DNA of 64,000 nucleotides. It comes from Paenibacillus_G filicis. Lineage in GTDB: Bacteria > Bacillota > Bacilli > Paenibacillales > NBRC-103111. The notes under the pieces were generated by a model. That model saw nothing but the letters and a program-made list of their open reading frames with translations. It ran no database searches and had not been told where the DNA came from. Position 1 is the stretch's first letter. The number at the start of each line of letters is the position of its first letter. Below, piece by piece: positions 41,474 through 49,584 of the stretch. The position numbers and the translations under genes are program-made. The DNA is taken from the NCBI RefSeq assembly GCF_038070315.1, contig NZ_JBBPCC010000022.1, positions 62,001 through 126,000 on the forward strand. Reading direction: 5' to 3'.

Positions 41474-41630
41474 TGCGGCTCAAGGCAAATTCAATTTCGT
41501 ATTCATCGCGTTGAACCGGAACAGGGACACCACTTCATTTTTCAAGCAGGTTCCACGGAGGGCGGGAGCAACTTCGCCGATCGACATACCGATACGATGT
41601 TTAGGAATAAACCTACACGGACCCCAATCT
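41474..41630 (+). pseudogene. LLM flavin monooxygenase remnant
   Basis: Two pieces in different frames match the LLM family seen intact at 7700-9034. AAQGKFNFVFIA corresponds to AEAGKFDLVFIA of that protein, and EQGHHFIFQAGSTEGGSNFADRHTDTMF corresponds to GQPVIFQAGSSEAGRDLAAKSADAVL. The 150 or so residues that should separate them are missing. It is therefore a deleted monooxygenase gene that once followed cysK. Confidence 0.75.
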
Positions 41631-41814
41631 GAACGCTAGATGGGGTCTATTTGATGTTTACGCATAGTGGATCGGATGCGGGTCATGGTCAGCTTTTAAG
41701 TCAGAAGCTTTGCCATTTTGGTGGCGGCCATGTCGTTGCAAATGGGAGCGGAATCGTTTATTATGGATACCACAGGTCCGTATTGATGGTGATTTTGAGG
41801 AGGGAGGAGGGCAC

Positions 41815-42303
41815 ATGCAGTTCTCTAAAAGTACAGATTACGCCTTGCACGCTTTACTTCATCTGGGTCACTCGGAGCGTCGCCATAACATCGGAATCAA
41901 GGAATTATCTGCGGCACTTGGCGTTTCAGAAAGCTATTTGTCTAAAATCATGTCCAAATTGAGACAGGATGGAATTGTACGCGCGGTGCCAGGGGTAAAC
42001 GGCGGCTACGAGCTTGCAAAGCCGGCGGAACAGATTACTTTTCTTGATGTGATTCAAGTGATTGAAGGAAGGCAGCAGATGTTCGAATGCTCGAATTCAA
42101 ATTCGCGGCAGCATCAGCAATTAGCTGAAGAGGGTGCTGCACCACAGGATCAGGAATGTCATGGCAAGAGAGAATGCCTGGTTGAGAAGGTCATGGGCGG
42201 CGCGGAACAGCATCTGCACCAATACTTACGGGAACACACGATCCAGTCGGTAATGGATGAGGCTTCCAAGCGTTGCTCTCAGAATAGGGACAAAAAGGAA
42301 TAG
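41815..42303 (+). CDS. Rrf2-family transcriptional regulator with cysteines for an iron-sulphur cluster
   Basis: A 162-residue regulator. The helix-turn-helix reads QFSKSTDYALHALLHLGH then IKELSAALGVSESYLSKIMSKLRQDGIVRAVPGVNGGYELAKPAEQITFLDVIQVIEG. Behind it come three cysteines in FEC, QEC and REC (C-x~25-C-x5-C), the spacing region used for Fe-S clusters in IscR/NsrR. CymR, the cysteine regulator, lacks these. GGAGGGAGGAGG precedes the ATG at 41815. Close to cysK, so a link to cysteine, iron-sulphur or nitric-oxide status is likely. Confidence 0.9.
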   Translation: MQFSKSTDYALHALLHLGHSERRHNIGIKELSAALGVSESYLSKIMSKLRQDGIVRAVPGVNGGYELAKPAEQITFLDVIQVIEGRQQMFECSNSNSRQHQQLAEEGAAPQDQECHGKRECLVEKVMGGAEQHLHQYLREHTIQSVMDEASKRCSQNRDKKE

Positions 42304-42311
42304 GCTGCTAG

Positions 42312-42470
42312 TACGCTATCTTCCGGAGCAATTTTGGTATCGTTTTGACCCCAACGAACACGGTTGGTTGGGCGAAATAGCCGCGTTCGAAGCCTTCAGC
42401 ACGCCCCAGACCACCGACAATAAGTTCTGCACCCTCATCAATGCCAGATTAAATATACCGTTGAAGATTG
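42312..42470 (-). pseudogene. Aldehyde dehydrogenase fragment
   Basis: On the minus strand the sequence reads VNLQRYI, a stop, then SGIDEGAELIVGGLGRAEGFERGYFAQPTVFVGV. This matches the region of aldehyde dehydrogenases before the catalytic glutamate-containing end (QxxIxxGxxEGAxLxxGG...GYFxxPTVF). The stop replaces a glutamine codon and the rest of the gene is gone. Decayed remnant. Confidence 0.75.
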
Positions 42471-42528
42471 ACGCCGTAAATCAAAAGCTGCTGTAGTACA
42501 ACGAAATGGATAAGGGGAGGTCGATAAT

Positions 42529-42954
42529 GTGGCTCCAAAACATATAGTTTCTGCGGCAACCATTGTAGTTAATGAGCGTAACGAAATATTATTGATTAAA
42601 GGACCTAAACGAGGATGGGAAATGCCAGGAGGGCAGGTTGAAGAAGGCGAATCCTTGAAAGATGCAGCGATCAGAGAAACAAAGGAAGAGAGCGGTATAG
42701 ATATAGAAGTGACAAAATTTTGTGGTATTTTTCAAAATGTAAATAGTAGTATTTGCAACACGTTATTTTTAGGAAGACCAGTCGGAGGAGAATTAACAAC
42801 GACCCCGGAGTCTTTAGAAGTAGGATTTTTTCCAATCGAGACAGCATTAGAGATGGTAAAATGGGGAAATTTTAAGCAAAGAATTGAGTTTTGCTTGAAT
42901 GAAGAGCTTCATCCTTTTTATGTTGAATTTTCCATTCCGTTAAAGGAATGCTAG
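42529..42954 (+). CDS. NUDIX hydrolase
   Basis: A 141-residue pyrophosphohydrolase. The Nudix box GGQVEEGESLKDAAIRETKEESGI fits GX5EX7REUXEEXGU. GGGGAGG lies eight bases before a GTG at 42529; an overlapping ATG at 42527 leads only to a six-codon frame. Substrates of this group are nucleoside diphosphate derivatives; the specific one is unknown. Confidence 0.9.
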   Translation: MAPKHIVSAATIVVNERNEILLIKGPKRGWEMPGGQVEEGESLKDAAIRETKEESGIDIEVTKFCGIFQNVNSSICNTLFLGRPVGGELTTTPESLEVGFFPIETALEMVKWGNFKQRIEFCLNEELHPFYVEFSIPLKEC

Positions 42955-42983
42955 CGCTCCATTACCGGAAATGGAGTTCAATA

Positions 42984-43013
42984 TTGACAGGGATTATTTG
43001 GTGATTGTATACC
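42984..43013 (+). promoter_or_regulatory. Promoter of the T-box-like leader
   Basis: TTGACA at 42984-42989 with TATACC at about 43008-43013 (18-base spacer). Transcription would begin around 43018-43020. Confidence 0.5.
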
Positions 43014-43017
43014 CCAA

Positions 43018-43178
43018 CTCATCCAAGAGTGGTAAGATCGAAGATGAGTAGATCTTAACGGCTAACCCTCCGTAATCGGGTTCTAAGATTCATTGTCTTG
43101 TTATTCAAACAATGATCAAGAAGAGTGGTACCGCGAAGGTTAAACCTGTCGCCTCTTTGTAGGCGATAGGTTTTTTTT
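43018..43178 (+). promoter_or_regulatory. T-box-like leader with terminator, unusually short 5' domain
   Basis: The hallmark AGAGTGGTACCGCG lies at 43122-43135. AAGAG before it can pair with CTCTT at about 43153-43157 (antiterminator), while CCTGTCGCCT pairs with AGGCGATAGG followed by eight T (terminator, 43145-43178). A stem CATTGT/ACAATG precedes the T-box. The 5' part is only about 100 bases and lacks a recognisable long Stem I: TAAGATC/GATCTTA at 43033-43057 competes with ATCTTA/TAAGAT at 43052-43089. AAGAGTGGTA also occurs a first time at 43025. The specifier codon could not be read. T-boxes sense uncharged tRNA; here the gene behind is a methyltransferase. Confidence 0.75.
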
Positions 43179-43224
43179 CTTCTCTACCATAAAAAAACAA
43201 CGATATGAAGGTAGGTGTTGGTTG

Positions 43225-44031
43225 ATGGAAAACGTTATTGAGTATTACTCCCAATTTGACGAGTGGGGAAGGCTGGATAGGGAACCACTTGAGTTTATTA
43301 TTAATATGCATTATATCAAACATTATTTAGCTGCATCTCGATGGGTGCTAGATAATGGCGCAGGACCAGGTAAATACGCGATGGAGCTGGCTAAACTCGG
43401 ATATAACGTAACCCTATCTGACCTAACACCTAAGCTAGTTGAAATGGCTCAACAAAAGGCATCTGAGTTAGGATTAACTGAACAATTTAGTGGTTTTCAT
43501 GTGTTGAATGCAACACATCTAGACGGAATACCAGACGAGAAGTTTGATGCCTCTCTTATGTTAGGCCCTCTATATCATTTACAAACAGAAGAGGAACGAG
43601 TTTCAGCCGTTCGGGAATTGTTTCGTGTGACCAAGAGGAACGGTATCGTTTTTGTAGCCTTCCAAAGTCGAATGAGAATGGCCATTACATCCTTACAGGC
43701 CCCTCAATACTGGAAACCAAATGACAACCTAGATGCCATACATGAGTTTTATGAAAATGGGATTTTCAATCATCATGATGCAGGTCGATTTACAGGGGCC
43801 TATTATTTCAACATAGATGAAATAAAACCTTTCATGGAGAAGAGCGGATTTCAAACCATGGATGTGATTGGTTCCTCTAGCATCGCAGCTATGCTGAACA
43901 ACGAGCAAAAACAGTATTGGACAGACCAAGATGAATACGATAAACTGATTAACTTTCTGATTGCCTCGGCTAATGATCCTTCCGTTTTGGGAATTTCCTC
44001 TCATCTGCTGTATATTGGGAGAAGGAAGTAA
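43225..44031 (+). CDS. Class I SAM-dependent methyltransferase
   Basis: A 268-residue methyltransferase. Motif I is VLDNGAGPGKYAMELAKLG, then LTPKLVEMAQQKASELG, FDASLMLGPLYHLQTEEERVSAVRELFRVTKRNGIVFVAF. It resembles small-molecule methyltransferases of the UbiE/Methyltransf_11 group. AAGGTAGGTG precedes the ATG at 43225. It is controlled, by position, by the T-box-like leader, which would tie its expression to the supply of one amino acid. The substrate is unknown. Confidence 0.9.
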   Translation: MENVIEYYSQFDEWGRLDREPLEFIINMHYIKHYLAASRWVLDNGAGPGKYAMELAKLGYNVTLSDLTPKLVEMAQQKASELGLTEQFSGFHVLNATHLDGIPDEKFDASLMLGPLYHLQTEEERVSAVRELFRVTKRNGIVFVAFQSRMRMAITSLQAPQYWKPNDNLDAIHEFYENGIFNHHDAGRFTGAYYFNIDEIKPFMEKSGFQTMDVIGSSSIAAMLNNEQKQYWTDQDEYDKLINFLIASANDPSVLGISSHLLYIGRRK

Positions 44032-44123
44032 ATAAAGTCCGAAATGGACATAATGACCGTACCCCAGCATCGCTTGAGGGAGCTGTTGGAATCACCGAAA
44101 TACTCGATAAGAGGAGTGTTTAC

Positions 44124-44507
44124 ATGATGATTAATAAAATTGGCCAAGTTATGTTGTATGTGAATAATCAGGACGAATCCAGAGATTTTTGGACCGAAAA
44201 GCTAGGATTCGAGGTCATTGCGGAAGAAACCAATGGTCCGATGAGATGGATCGAAATCGCTCCTAAGGGCGCTGCAACTAGCATCGTTCTTCATAATAAA
44301 GAGTTCGTTGCCAGTATGAATCCTGATATGAATCTCGGAACACCATCTATTATGTATCATACGGAGAATTTCGATGAGCTGTATAGCGATTTGAAGAACA
44401 AAAATATCAAAGTTGGAGATATTATGGAGCTTCCCTCCGGCAGAGTCTTTAACTTCGCGGATAATGAAGACAATTACTTTGCTGTATCGGAAAAGAAGTA
44501 CAAATAA
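44124..44507 (+). CDS. VOC-superfamily (glyoxalase-like) protein
   Basis: A 127-residue protein with two beta-alpha-beta-beta-beta modules: INKIGQVMLYVNNQDESRDFWTEKLGFEVIAEE and PSIMYHTENFDELYSDLKNKNIKVGD. Glyoxalase I, fosfomycin/bleomycin resistance and dioxygenase proteins share the fold. Expected metal ligands are partly visible (His75-type in MYHTENF, Glu near the end). GAGGAG precedes two tandem ATGs. Terminator follows. Confidence 0.88.
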   Translation: MMINKIGQVMLYVNNQDESRDFWTEKLGFEVIAEETNGPMRWIEIAPKGAATSIVLHNKEFVASMNPDMNLGTPSIMYHTENFDELYSDLKNKNIKVGDIMELPSGRVFNFADNEDNYFAVSEKKYK

Positions 44508-44528
44508 AATAATTGAATAAGCTAAGAG

Positions 44529-44561
44529 AGCAGCTAATCAAAAGGATCAGCTGCTTTTTTA
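44529..44561 (+). terminator. Intrinsic terminator
   Basis: AGCAGCT and AGCTGCT pair around a short interior, followed by TTTTTTAATT. Located between the VOC gene and the convergent LysR gene. Confidence 0.88.
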
Positions 44562-44583
44562 ATTCGTTATACATTCACACGAA

Positions 44584-45477
44584 TTAGACGACGGGAGGCT
44601 CATTCTTGAAGAAATCGATCGTTTGACGAATGAAGGCTTGGGCCGGAGAACCGAGAAAACGGTCGGCTCGGTACACGATTTCAAAGCTTCGGCTAGGGGG
44701 GTCATTCTCGATAGGGATACAGCGCATCTCTTGGTCGCCCATGGCTTGGATGAGCGGGTAAGGGATCAGCGTTCCCCCGATGTTTGCTCGGACCAGCCTA
44801 ATAATGGAGGTAACAGACGCCGTTTCCATCATTGTTTCTACGGTAAAGCCATGCTTGCGGGACCAATTGTCGATCAAGTCTCTTCCGGTGAAGCCTTCGG
44901 GGAACATGACTGTTTGGACTCGGCGCAGATCTTGGATCGGGATCGATTCTCGGTCAGCCCATTCATGCTTACTGGAGACGACGAGAACGTATTCCTCCCT
45001 GGACAGGGGGAGTTGAACCAGCCGCTCGTCAGGAGCCGAGGTCAGGGCTATTCCGATATCGACCTCGTTGTCCAATACCTGACTCAATACGTCGGTGGAG
45101 GAAACCACTTTCAGCTTTACCTTTGGAAATTCGGCGTGAAACTGGACAAGCAGACTTGTGATCCGGTAATCCATATCCGATGGCAGGGCACCAATACTCA
45201 GCGTTCCCCGTTGGCCGCTGCGGAATTCGGCAATGGAATCCTGGGCATTCTGTAACTGGCGGAGCATCTGGATGCTGTGCTCCAGGAGAAGTGCTCCCGC
45301 CTGCGTCATTCTGATTTTCTTGCCAACCCGATCGAAGAGCGGCACATCGAGTTCATCCTCCAAGGCGCGGATTTGCTGGCTTAAGGTAGGCTGCGAGATG
45401 CCAAGCTTCTCAGCAGCTCTCGTGAAATGCAGTTCCTTGCAGACAACAATGAAGTTTTCCAGTTGGCGGATTTCCAT
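44584..45477 (-). CDS. LysR-family transcriptional regulator
   Basis: A 297-residue regulator. N-terminal helix-turn-helix: EIRQLENFIVVCKELHFTRAAEKLGISQPTLSQQIRALEDELDVPLFDRVGKKIRMTQAG; the rest is the two-lobed effector domain. It is divergent from a CynX-type transporter, a typical LysR arrangement (compare CynR-CynX). AT-rich DNA at 45490-45565 holds repeated ATTATA/TATAAT-like boxes where it would bind. Confidence 0.93.
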   Translation of the reverse strand: MEIRQLENFIVVCKELHFTRAAEKLGISQPTLSQQIRALEDELDVPLFDRVGKKIRMTQAGALLLEHSIQMLRQLQNAQDSIAEFRSGQRGTLSIGALPSDMDYRITSLLVQFHAEFPKVKLKVVSSTDVLSQVLDNEVDIGIALTSAPDERLVQLPLSREEYVLVVSSKHEWADRESIPIQDLRRVQTVMFPEGFTGRDLIDNWSRKHGFTVETMMETASVTSIIRLVRANIGGTLIPYPLIQAMGDQEMRCIPIENDPPSRSFEIVYRADRFLGSPAQAFIRQTIDFFKNEPPVV

Positions 45478-45609
45478 GCGATCACTTCCATATCATTGGT
45501 TTTTCTAATGATTATAATAGAAATGATTATATTGTTCAATTATATCTATGCTTATATAATAGCTCATGTGAGGTTCAGCCAAATTTAACAACTTTAGAGG
45601 TGATCGACA

Positions 45610-46791
45610 GTGAGATCTATTTATTTAGTAGTGGCACTTTTACTCGCAGCATTGAATTTACGTCCTTCGATTGCCTCCGTTCCACCCTTGCTAGGAACGA
45701 TACAGGAGCAATTGGGCATCAGTGGTGCCGTTGTTAGTCTGTTAACTTCTCTGCCTGTGCTATGCATGGGAATTTTCGCTCCGCTGGCCGTCAAGCTGAA
45801 TCGGCGCTGGGGCACCGAAGGCACGATAATGGTAGCTCTGATATTGATCGGAGCAGCGACAGCGCTCCGTTTCTTAGCGGTAACGACGAGCGTTCTGCTG
45901 ATGACTTCTCTGCTGGCTGGCATAGGGATTGCGATCGCAGGACCGTTACTCTCCGGATATATTAAGCGCCATTTCCCCAACCGCGCTTCGACGATGGTCG
46001 GTTTGTACTCGACTGCGATGGTGCTTGGAGCCGTCTTGAGCATCTGGCTGTCCGTTCCTCTGCAAACTTTGTTCCATGGCTCATGGAATGCTTCGCTCGG
46101 TATCTGGGCCTTGGTTGCGGTAATAGCCCTCCCTATCTGGGTCAAGCTGGCCGCAGCGACGAAGAGGGAAGCTCCATTACAGGCCGGCCCTGCCGTGGCC
46201 GAACGTCTCCCCCTGACGACATACAGAGCCTGGGTACTGATGTTATTCTTCGGATTTATGGCGGCGGTCTTTTATTCGGTGACTACCTGGTTCGCACCGG
46301 TTGTCCAGAGTATGGGCTATTCGAAGTCCACGGCAGCGAACATCCAAAGCGTGCTAACCCTAATTTCTTTGCCGGCTACGCTGCTTATTCCGATGGGCAT
46401 GCAGCGTTTCCATGGACGGCTATGGTGGCTGCTCGGCTGCTCAGTCTTGGAGCTGGTAGGGGTCCTCATGCTGATCTTCCATGTGAATCCCTGGCTGGCG
46501 GCCATCCCGCTAGGCATCGGAACGGGGGGCTTGTTCCCGATCGCGCTGATCCTGCCCATTCAGGAAACTGGAAGTCCCAGGGAGGCGAATGCCTGGTCCG
46601 CCATGGCCCAATCCGGAGGATACATTCTGGGAGCGGCTGGCCCCTTTGTTATGGGTAGAATCCACGATGTCTCGGATCACTTCGCCCCGGCGCTGTACGT
46701 GCTTGCCGGCATTGTGGTTCTGCAAATTGCCGTACAGCTGATCATAGGGAATAAGGCGCCCGTAGGGCAGAAGGCAGTATCAGGCTCCTAA
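45610..46791 (+). CDS. MFS transporter, CynX/NimT type, second copy
   Basis: A 393-residue membrane transporter with about 12 helices. LVVALLLAALNLRPSIASVPPLLGTIQEQLG and SLLTSLPVLCMGIFAPLAVKLNRRWG align with the other CynX-type protein of this window (21483). GTG start with AGAGGTGAT upstream. Controlled, by position, by the divergent LysR. The two paralogues differ in regulator type (MocR versus LysR), suggesting different substrates. Confidence 0.88.
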   Translation: MRSIYLVVALLLAALNLRPSIASVPPLLGTIQEQLGISGAVVSLLTSLPVLCMGIFAPLAVKLNRRWGTEGTIMVALILIGAATALRFLAVTTSVLLMTSLLAGIGIAIAGPLLSGYIKRHFPNRASTMVGLYSTAMVLGAVLSIWLSVPLQTLFHGSWNASLGIWALVAVIALPIWVKLAAATKREAPLQAGPAVAERLPLTTYRAWVLMLFFGFMAAVFYSVTTWFAPVVQSMGYSKSTAANIQSVLTLISLPATLLIPMGMQRFHGRLWWLLGCSVLELVGVLMLIFHVNPWLAAIPLGIGTGGLFPIALILPIQETGSPREANAWSAMAQSGGYILGAAGPFVMGRIHDVSDHFAPALYVLAGIVVLQIAVQLIIGNKAPVGQKAVSGS

Positions 46792-46913
46792 CAGAGCGAC
46801 GTATGGCTCCAGATGGATCTGTCTTCAGAAATCCTTCAGAATTTCCTTGGCTTAATCCCAAGATTTTTAATTTAGGATAAGCGTATGGAAGCTTAAGAAG
46901 GGTGGATAACAAG

Positions 46914-47504
46914 ATGATGAGAACCATTCAGGAGAAATTGGTCTTTTTTCGGCAGTTTATCAGACAGCCGCGGCAAACCGGCAGTGTGACGCCGAGCTCG
47001 CCTTTTCTGGCACAGTGCATGCTGGATGCTGTCCCTTGGGAACGAACCCGAAGTCTGGTTGAGCTCGGGGCCGGCACGGGGGCGATCACCCGGCATATCG
47101 GCAGAATGAATAACAACAACACCCGAGTGATCCTATTCGAGAAAGAAGCGGATCTTAGACACCAATTAATCGATCAATTTCCGCTGTACACGTGTTATGA
47201 CGATGCGGGCAAGCTGCAGGATGCGCTGCGGATCGAGGGGATCGGACAAGTAGATTGTATGCTGAGCGGGCTGCCGTTCTTTAACTTTACCCCGCAGGTC
47301 CGCGAGCAGCTGATGCAGCAAATTTATACTTCATTGAATCCAGGAGGGCTGTTCATTGCCTTCCAGTATTCCCAGCAGATGCGCAAGACGTTAAGCCGTA
47401 TGTTCACGGTGGAGCATGTGCATTTCGTTCCTCTCAATATTCCTCCTGCCTTTGTCTATGTATGCCGCAAATCCGATGAGGAGAGCATCCCGCATGAGAG
47501 CTGA
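46914..47504 (+). CDS. Class I SAM methyltransferase, phospholipid N-methyltransferase/rRNA dimethylase-like
   Basis: About 196 residues. FFRQFIRQPRQTGSVTPSSPFLAQCMLDAVPWERTRSLVELGAGTGAITRHI is the pattern of PmtA-type phosphatidylethanolamine methyltransferases and relatives. Motif IV is MLSGLPFFNFTPQVREQL in place of the N-P-P-Y/F of KsgA/Erm proteins. I chose ATG 46914, nine bases after AGGGTGG. It precedes a small membrane protein gene and a VanRS-like two-component system, so lipid modification under envelope stress is a reasonable guess. Confidence 0.8.
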   Translation: MMRTIQEKLVFFRQFIRQPRQTGSVTPSSPFLAQCMLDAVPWERTRSLVELGAGTGAITRHIGRMNNNNTRVILFEKEADLRHQLIDQFPLYTCYDDAGKLQDALRIEGIGQVDCMLSGLPFFNFTPQVREQLMQQIYTSLNPGGLFIAFQYSQQMRKTLSRMFTVEHVHFVPLNIPPAFVYVCRKSDEESIPHES

Positions 47505-47531
47505 TCGGCGCTTGCAGGTTCGAAGCCGCTT

Positions 47532-47684
47532 ATGAGAAAATATGGGTGTGTATGGCTGCTGCTATTTCTCACGATCGGCGGCATCTCCTTCGGTCTCCTC
47601 CAGGATCATGAAAAGCTCCTCCAGGCGTTGGGAGTACGGCTGGCTTGGCTTTTGGCTGAGGAGGCCTTGATATATCTCAGCTAG
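47532..47684 (+). CDS. Small membrane or exported protein of 50 residues
   Basis: ATG 47532 to TAG 47684. The peptide starts MRKYGCVWLLLFLTIGG, a typical signal or membrane segment, and has a second hydrophobic part ending LIYLS. It sits 27 bases behind the methyltransferase and ends 11 bases before the response regulator ATG, so it fills the gap in an otherwise tight operon. No family recognised. The upstream ribosome binding site is weak (GAAGCCG). Confidence 0.55.
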   Translation: MRKYGCVWLLLFLTIGGISFGLLQDHEKLLQALGVRLAWLLAEEALIYLS

Positions 47685-47695
47685 CGGGGAGGAAG

Positions 47696-48397
47696 ATGGA
47701 ATTGAGTAAAACGGTGCTGGTGACCGACGATGACTCCGAGATTAGGGACGTCATATGTATCTATTTGCGCAACGAGGGTTATCGGGTATGCGAAGCCTCG
47801 GATGGCGCGGAGGCGCTCGCGGTAATCGGCCGGCAGGCCGTGGATCTTATTATTCTCGATGTGATGATGCCGAATATGGACGGTATCCGCGCTTGCCTCA
47901 AGATGAGGGAGGTGACGGGTGTTCCTATTATTATGCTCTCCGCCAAAGGGGAGGATATCGATAAAATATCTGGCTTGACGACTGGTGCGGATGATTATGT
48001 CGTCAAGCCGTTTAATCCGCTGGAACTGATGGCAAGGGTGAAGGCACAGCTGCGCAGGCAGTCGCTCCAAGGATCAAGCCCCACCAAGCCGGCTGATACC
48101 GGCGTGATCGAAATCGACGATCTGATCATCGACAAGAAACGCCATCTGGTTACGGTGCGTGACAGAGCCGCGGCGCTCACGCCGCTGGAATTTGCCATCC
48201 TGGAGCTGCTTGCCGGTCATAGGGGACAGGTATTCGATGTAGACCGGATTTACCGGAGCGTGTGGAAGGAGGACAAGTTTCTCTCGGACAATACGGTGAT
48301 GGTTCATATCCGCAACATACGGGAGAAAATCGAAGACAATCCGCGCGAGCCCAGGTATGTGAAGACGGTATGGGGAGTGGGGTACAAAGTTGATTAA
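47696..48397 (+). CDS. OmpR/VanR-family response regulator
   Basis: A 233-residue response regulator. Receiver domain with VTDDDSEIR (acidic pocket), phospho-acceptor aspartate in LIILDVMMPNMDG and the lysine in YVVKPFNPLELMARV; the winged helix contains ALTPLEFAILELLAGHRGQVF and DNTVMVHIRNIREKIEDNPREPRYVKTVWGVGYKVD. It resembles VanR. GGGGAGG precedes the ATG. It overlaps the sensor kinase by eight bases. Confidence 0.93.
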   Translation: MELSKTVLVTDDDSEIRDVICIYLRNEGYRVCEASDGAEALAVIGRQAVDLIILDVMMPNMDGIRACLKMREVTGVPIIMLSAKGEDIDKISGLTTGADDYVVKPFNPLELMARVKAQLRRQSLQGSSPTKPADTGVIEIDDLIIDKKRHLVTVRDRAAALTPLEFAILELLAGHRGQVFDVDRIYRSVWKEDKFLSDNTVMVHIRNIREKIEDNPREPRYVKTVWGVGYKVD

Positions 48398-49478
48398 GCG
48401 CATCAAGCCTATGCTGAACTGGAGAAGAAGCATTCGTTTCCGGTTATTTGTCATGATCATTGCTAGCTTAGTATCCGCTTTGCTCTTGTCTTCGCTGACC
48501 GATACACTGTTGAAGCTCGTAATGGTGCCTTCCCCTGATAATTCGATTTCTTTTACCGTTTTTATAGGTTCGTTCGTGTTTTTTGTCTTTTTCTTTCTTC
48601 GCCCCATTGTCCGTCAGCTTCGCTTGCTCTCCGAGGGCTTAATGACGATTGCCGGTGGTGACCTTAACTACCGGCTCGCGCTATCCAGCGAGGATGAGCT
48701 TGGGGGCGTGGCCCATCACATTAATTACATGGCGGAGCAGCTTCAGCAGCTGATGGAACGGGAACGCCGGATCGAAATGTCGAAGATGGAGCTGATCACG
48801 AGCGTATCCCATGACTTGCGTACGCCTCTTACCAGTATTATCGGTTACTTGAATTTGCTTAGAAGCGATGATTATCGTGACTTGACCGAGCATAAGCGCT
48901 ATATCGACAATACGTGGAACAAGACTCAGCAGTTGAAGCGGCTGATCGACGATCTCTTCGAATATACACGCCTGACGAGCGGGGACGCCACCTTTGTCCT
49001 GACGAAGGTGGATCTCAGCGGCTTGCTGGAGCAATTGATCCATGAGTTCGAACCGATCGCGCACGATGCTTCGCTGAAAATCCGGTATGTCCGGGAGCCT
49101 GATGCGGTCTTCGCGCATATCGAGGCGGAGAAACTGGTCCGTGCGATCGATAATCTGCTGGTCAATGCGCTCAAATTCTCCAACAAGCCGGGGGAAATTG
49201 TCGTGACGCTTGCAGCCAGCGGAACACATCTCCAACTAGTGGTTGAGAATGATGGCAAGCCGATCACGAGGGAGCAGGAGCTGCTGCTGTTCGAGCGCTT
49301 CTATAAGGGCGAAGCTTCCCGAAGCGAGCCGGGCTCGTTGCCTGGAGCGGGACTCGGGTTAGCGATCGCGAGAAATATTGTGGAGCGTCATGGTGGAAGC
49401 CTTACACTCTTGCAGGCTGAAGGGCATTACACCTTCACGATTGAGCTGCCTAAACCTAACAGACAGCTTGATTTGTAA
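48390..49478 (+). CDS. VanS-like sensor histidine kinase
   Basis: A 362-residue kinase with two membrane helices (FRLFVMIIASLVSALLLSS and SFVFFVFFFL) separated by only a short external loop, so it probably senses the membrane itself or a bound ligand. HAMP (PIVRQLRLLSEGLMTIAGGDLNYRL), the histidine box SVSHDLRTPLTSIIGYLNLL, N box DNLLVNALKFS and G boxes GLGLAIARNIVERHGG are intact. It starts with TTG overlapping the regulator's stop. Confidence 0.92.
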   Translation: MIKRIKPMLNWRRSIRFRLFVMIIASLVSALLLSSLTDTLLKLVMVPSPDNSISFTVFIGSFVFFVFFFLRPIVRQLRLLSEGLMTIAGGDLNYRLALSSEDELGGVAHHINYMAEQLQQLMERERRIEMSKMELITSVSHDLRTPLTSIIGYLNLLRSDDYRDLTEHKRYIDNTWNKTQQLKRLIDDLFEYTRLTSGDATFVLTKVDLSGLLEQLIHEFEPIAHDASLKIRYVREPDAVFAHIEAEKLVRAIDNLLVNALKFSNKPGEIVVTLAASGTHLQLVVENDGKPITREQELLLFERFYKGEASRSEPGSLPGAGLGLAIARNIVERHGGSLTLLQAEGHYTFTIELPKPNRQLDL

Positions 49479-49584
49479 CGGTTCGTATGGATTTGTTCCA
49501 ATGTTCTCACATATCCTCAATTCCCCTGATCATATACTGGTCATAGATCCGGTTGTCCGCTAGGATGCGAAGGGGGAGACGGCA

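Noticed and set aside
42257..42496. Plus-strand frame of 79 codons behind the Rrf2 gene
   Set aside because: The opposite strand carries a recognisable aldehyde dehydrogenase remnant, so this frame is an antisense shadow.
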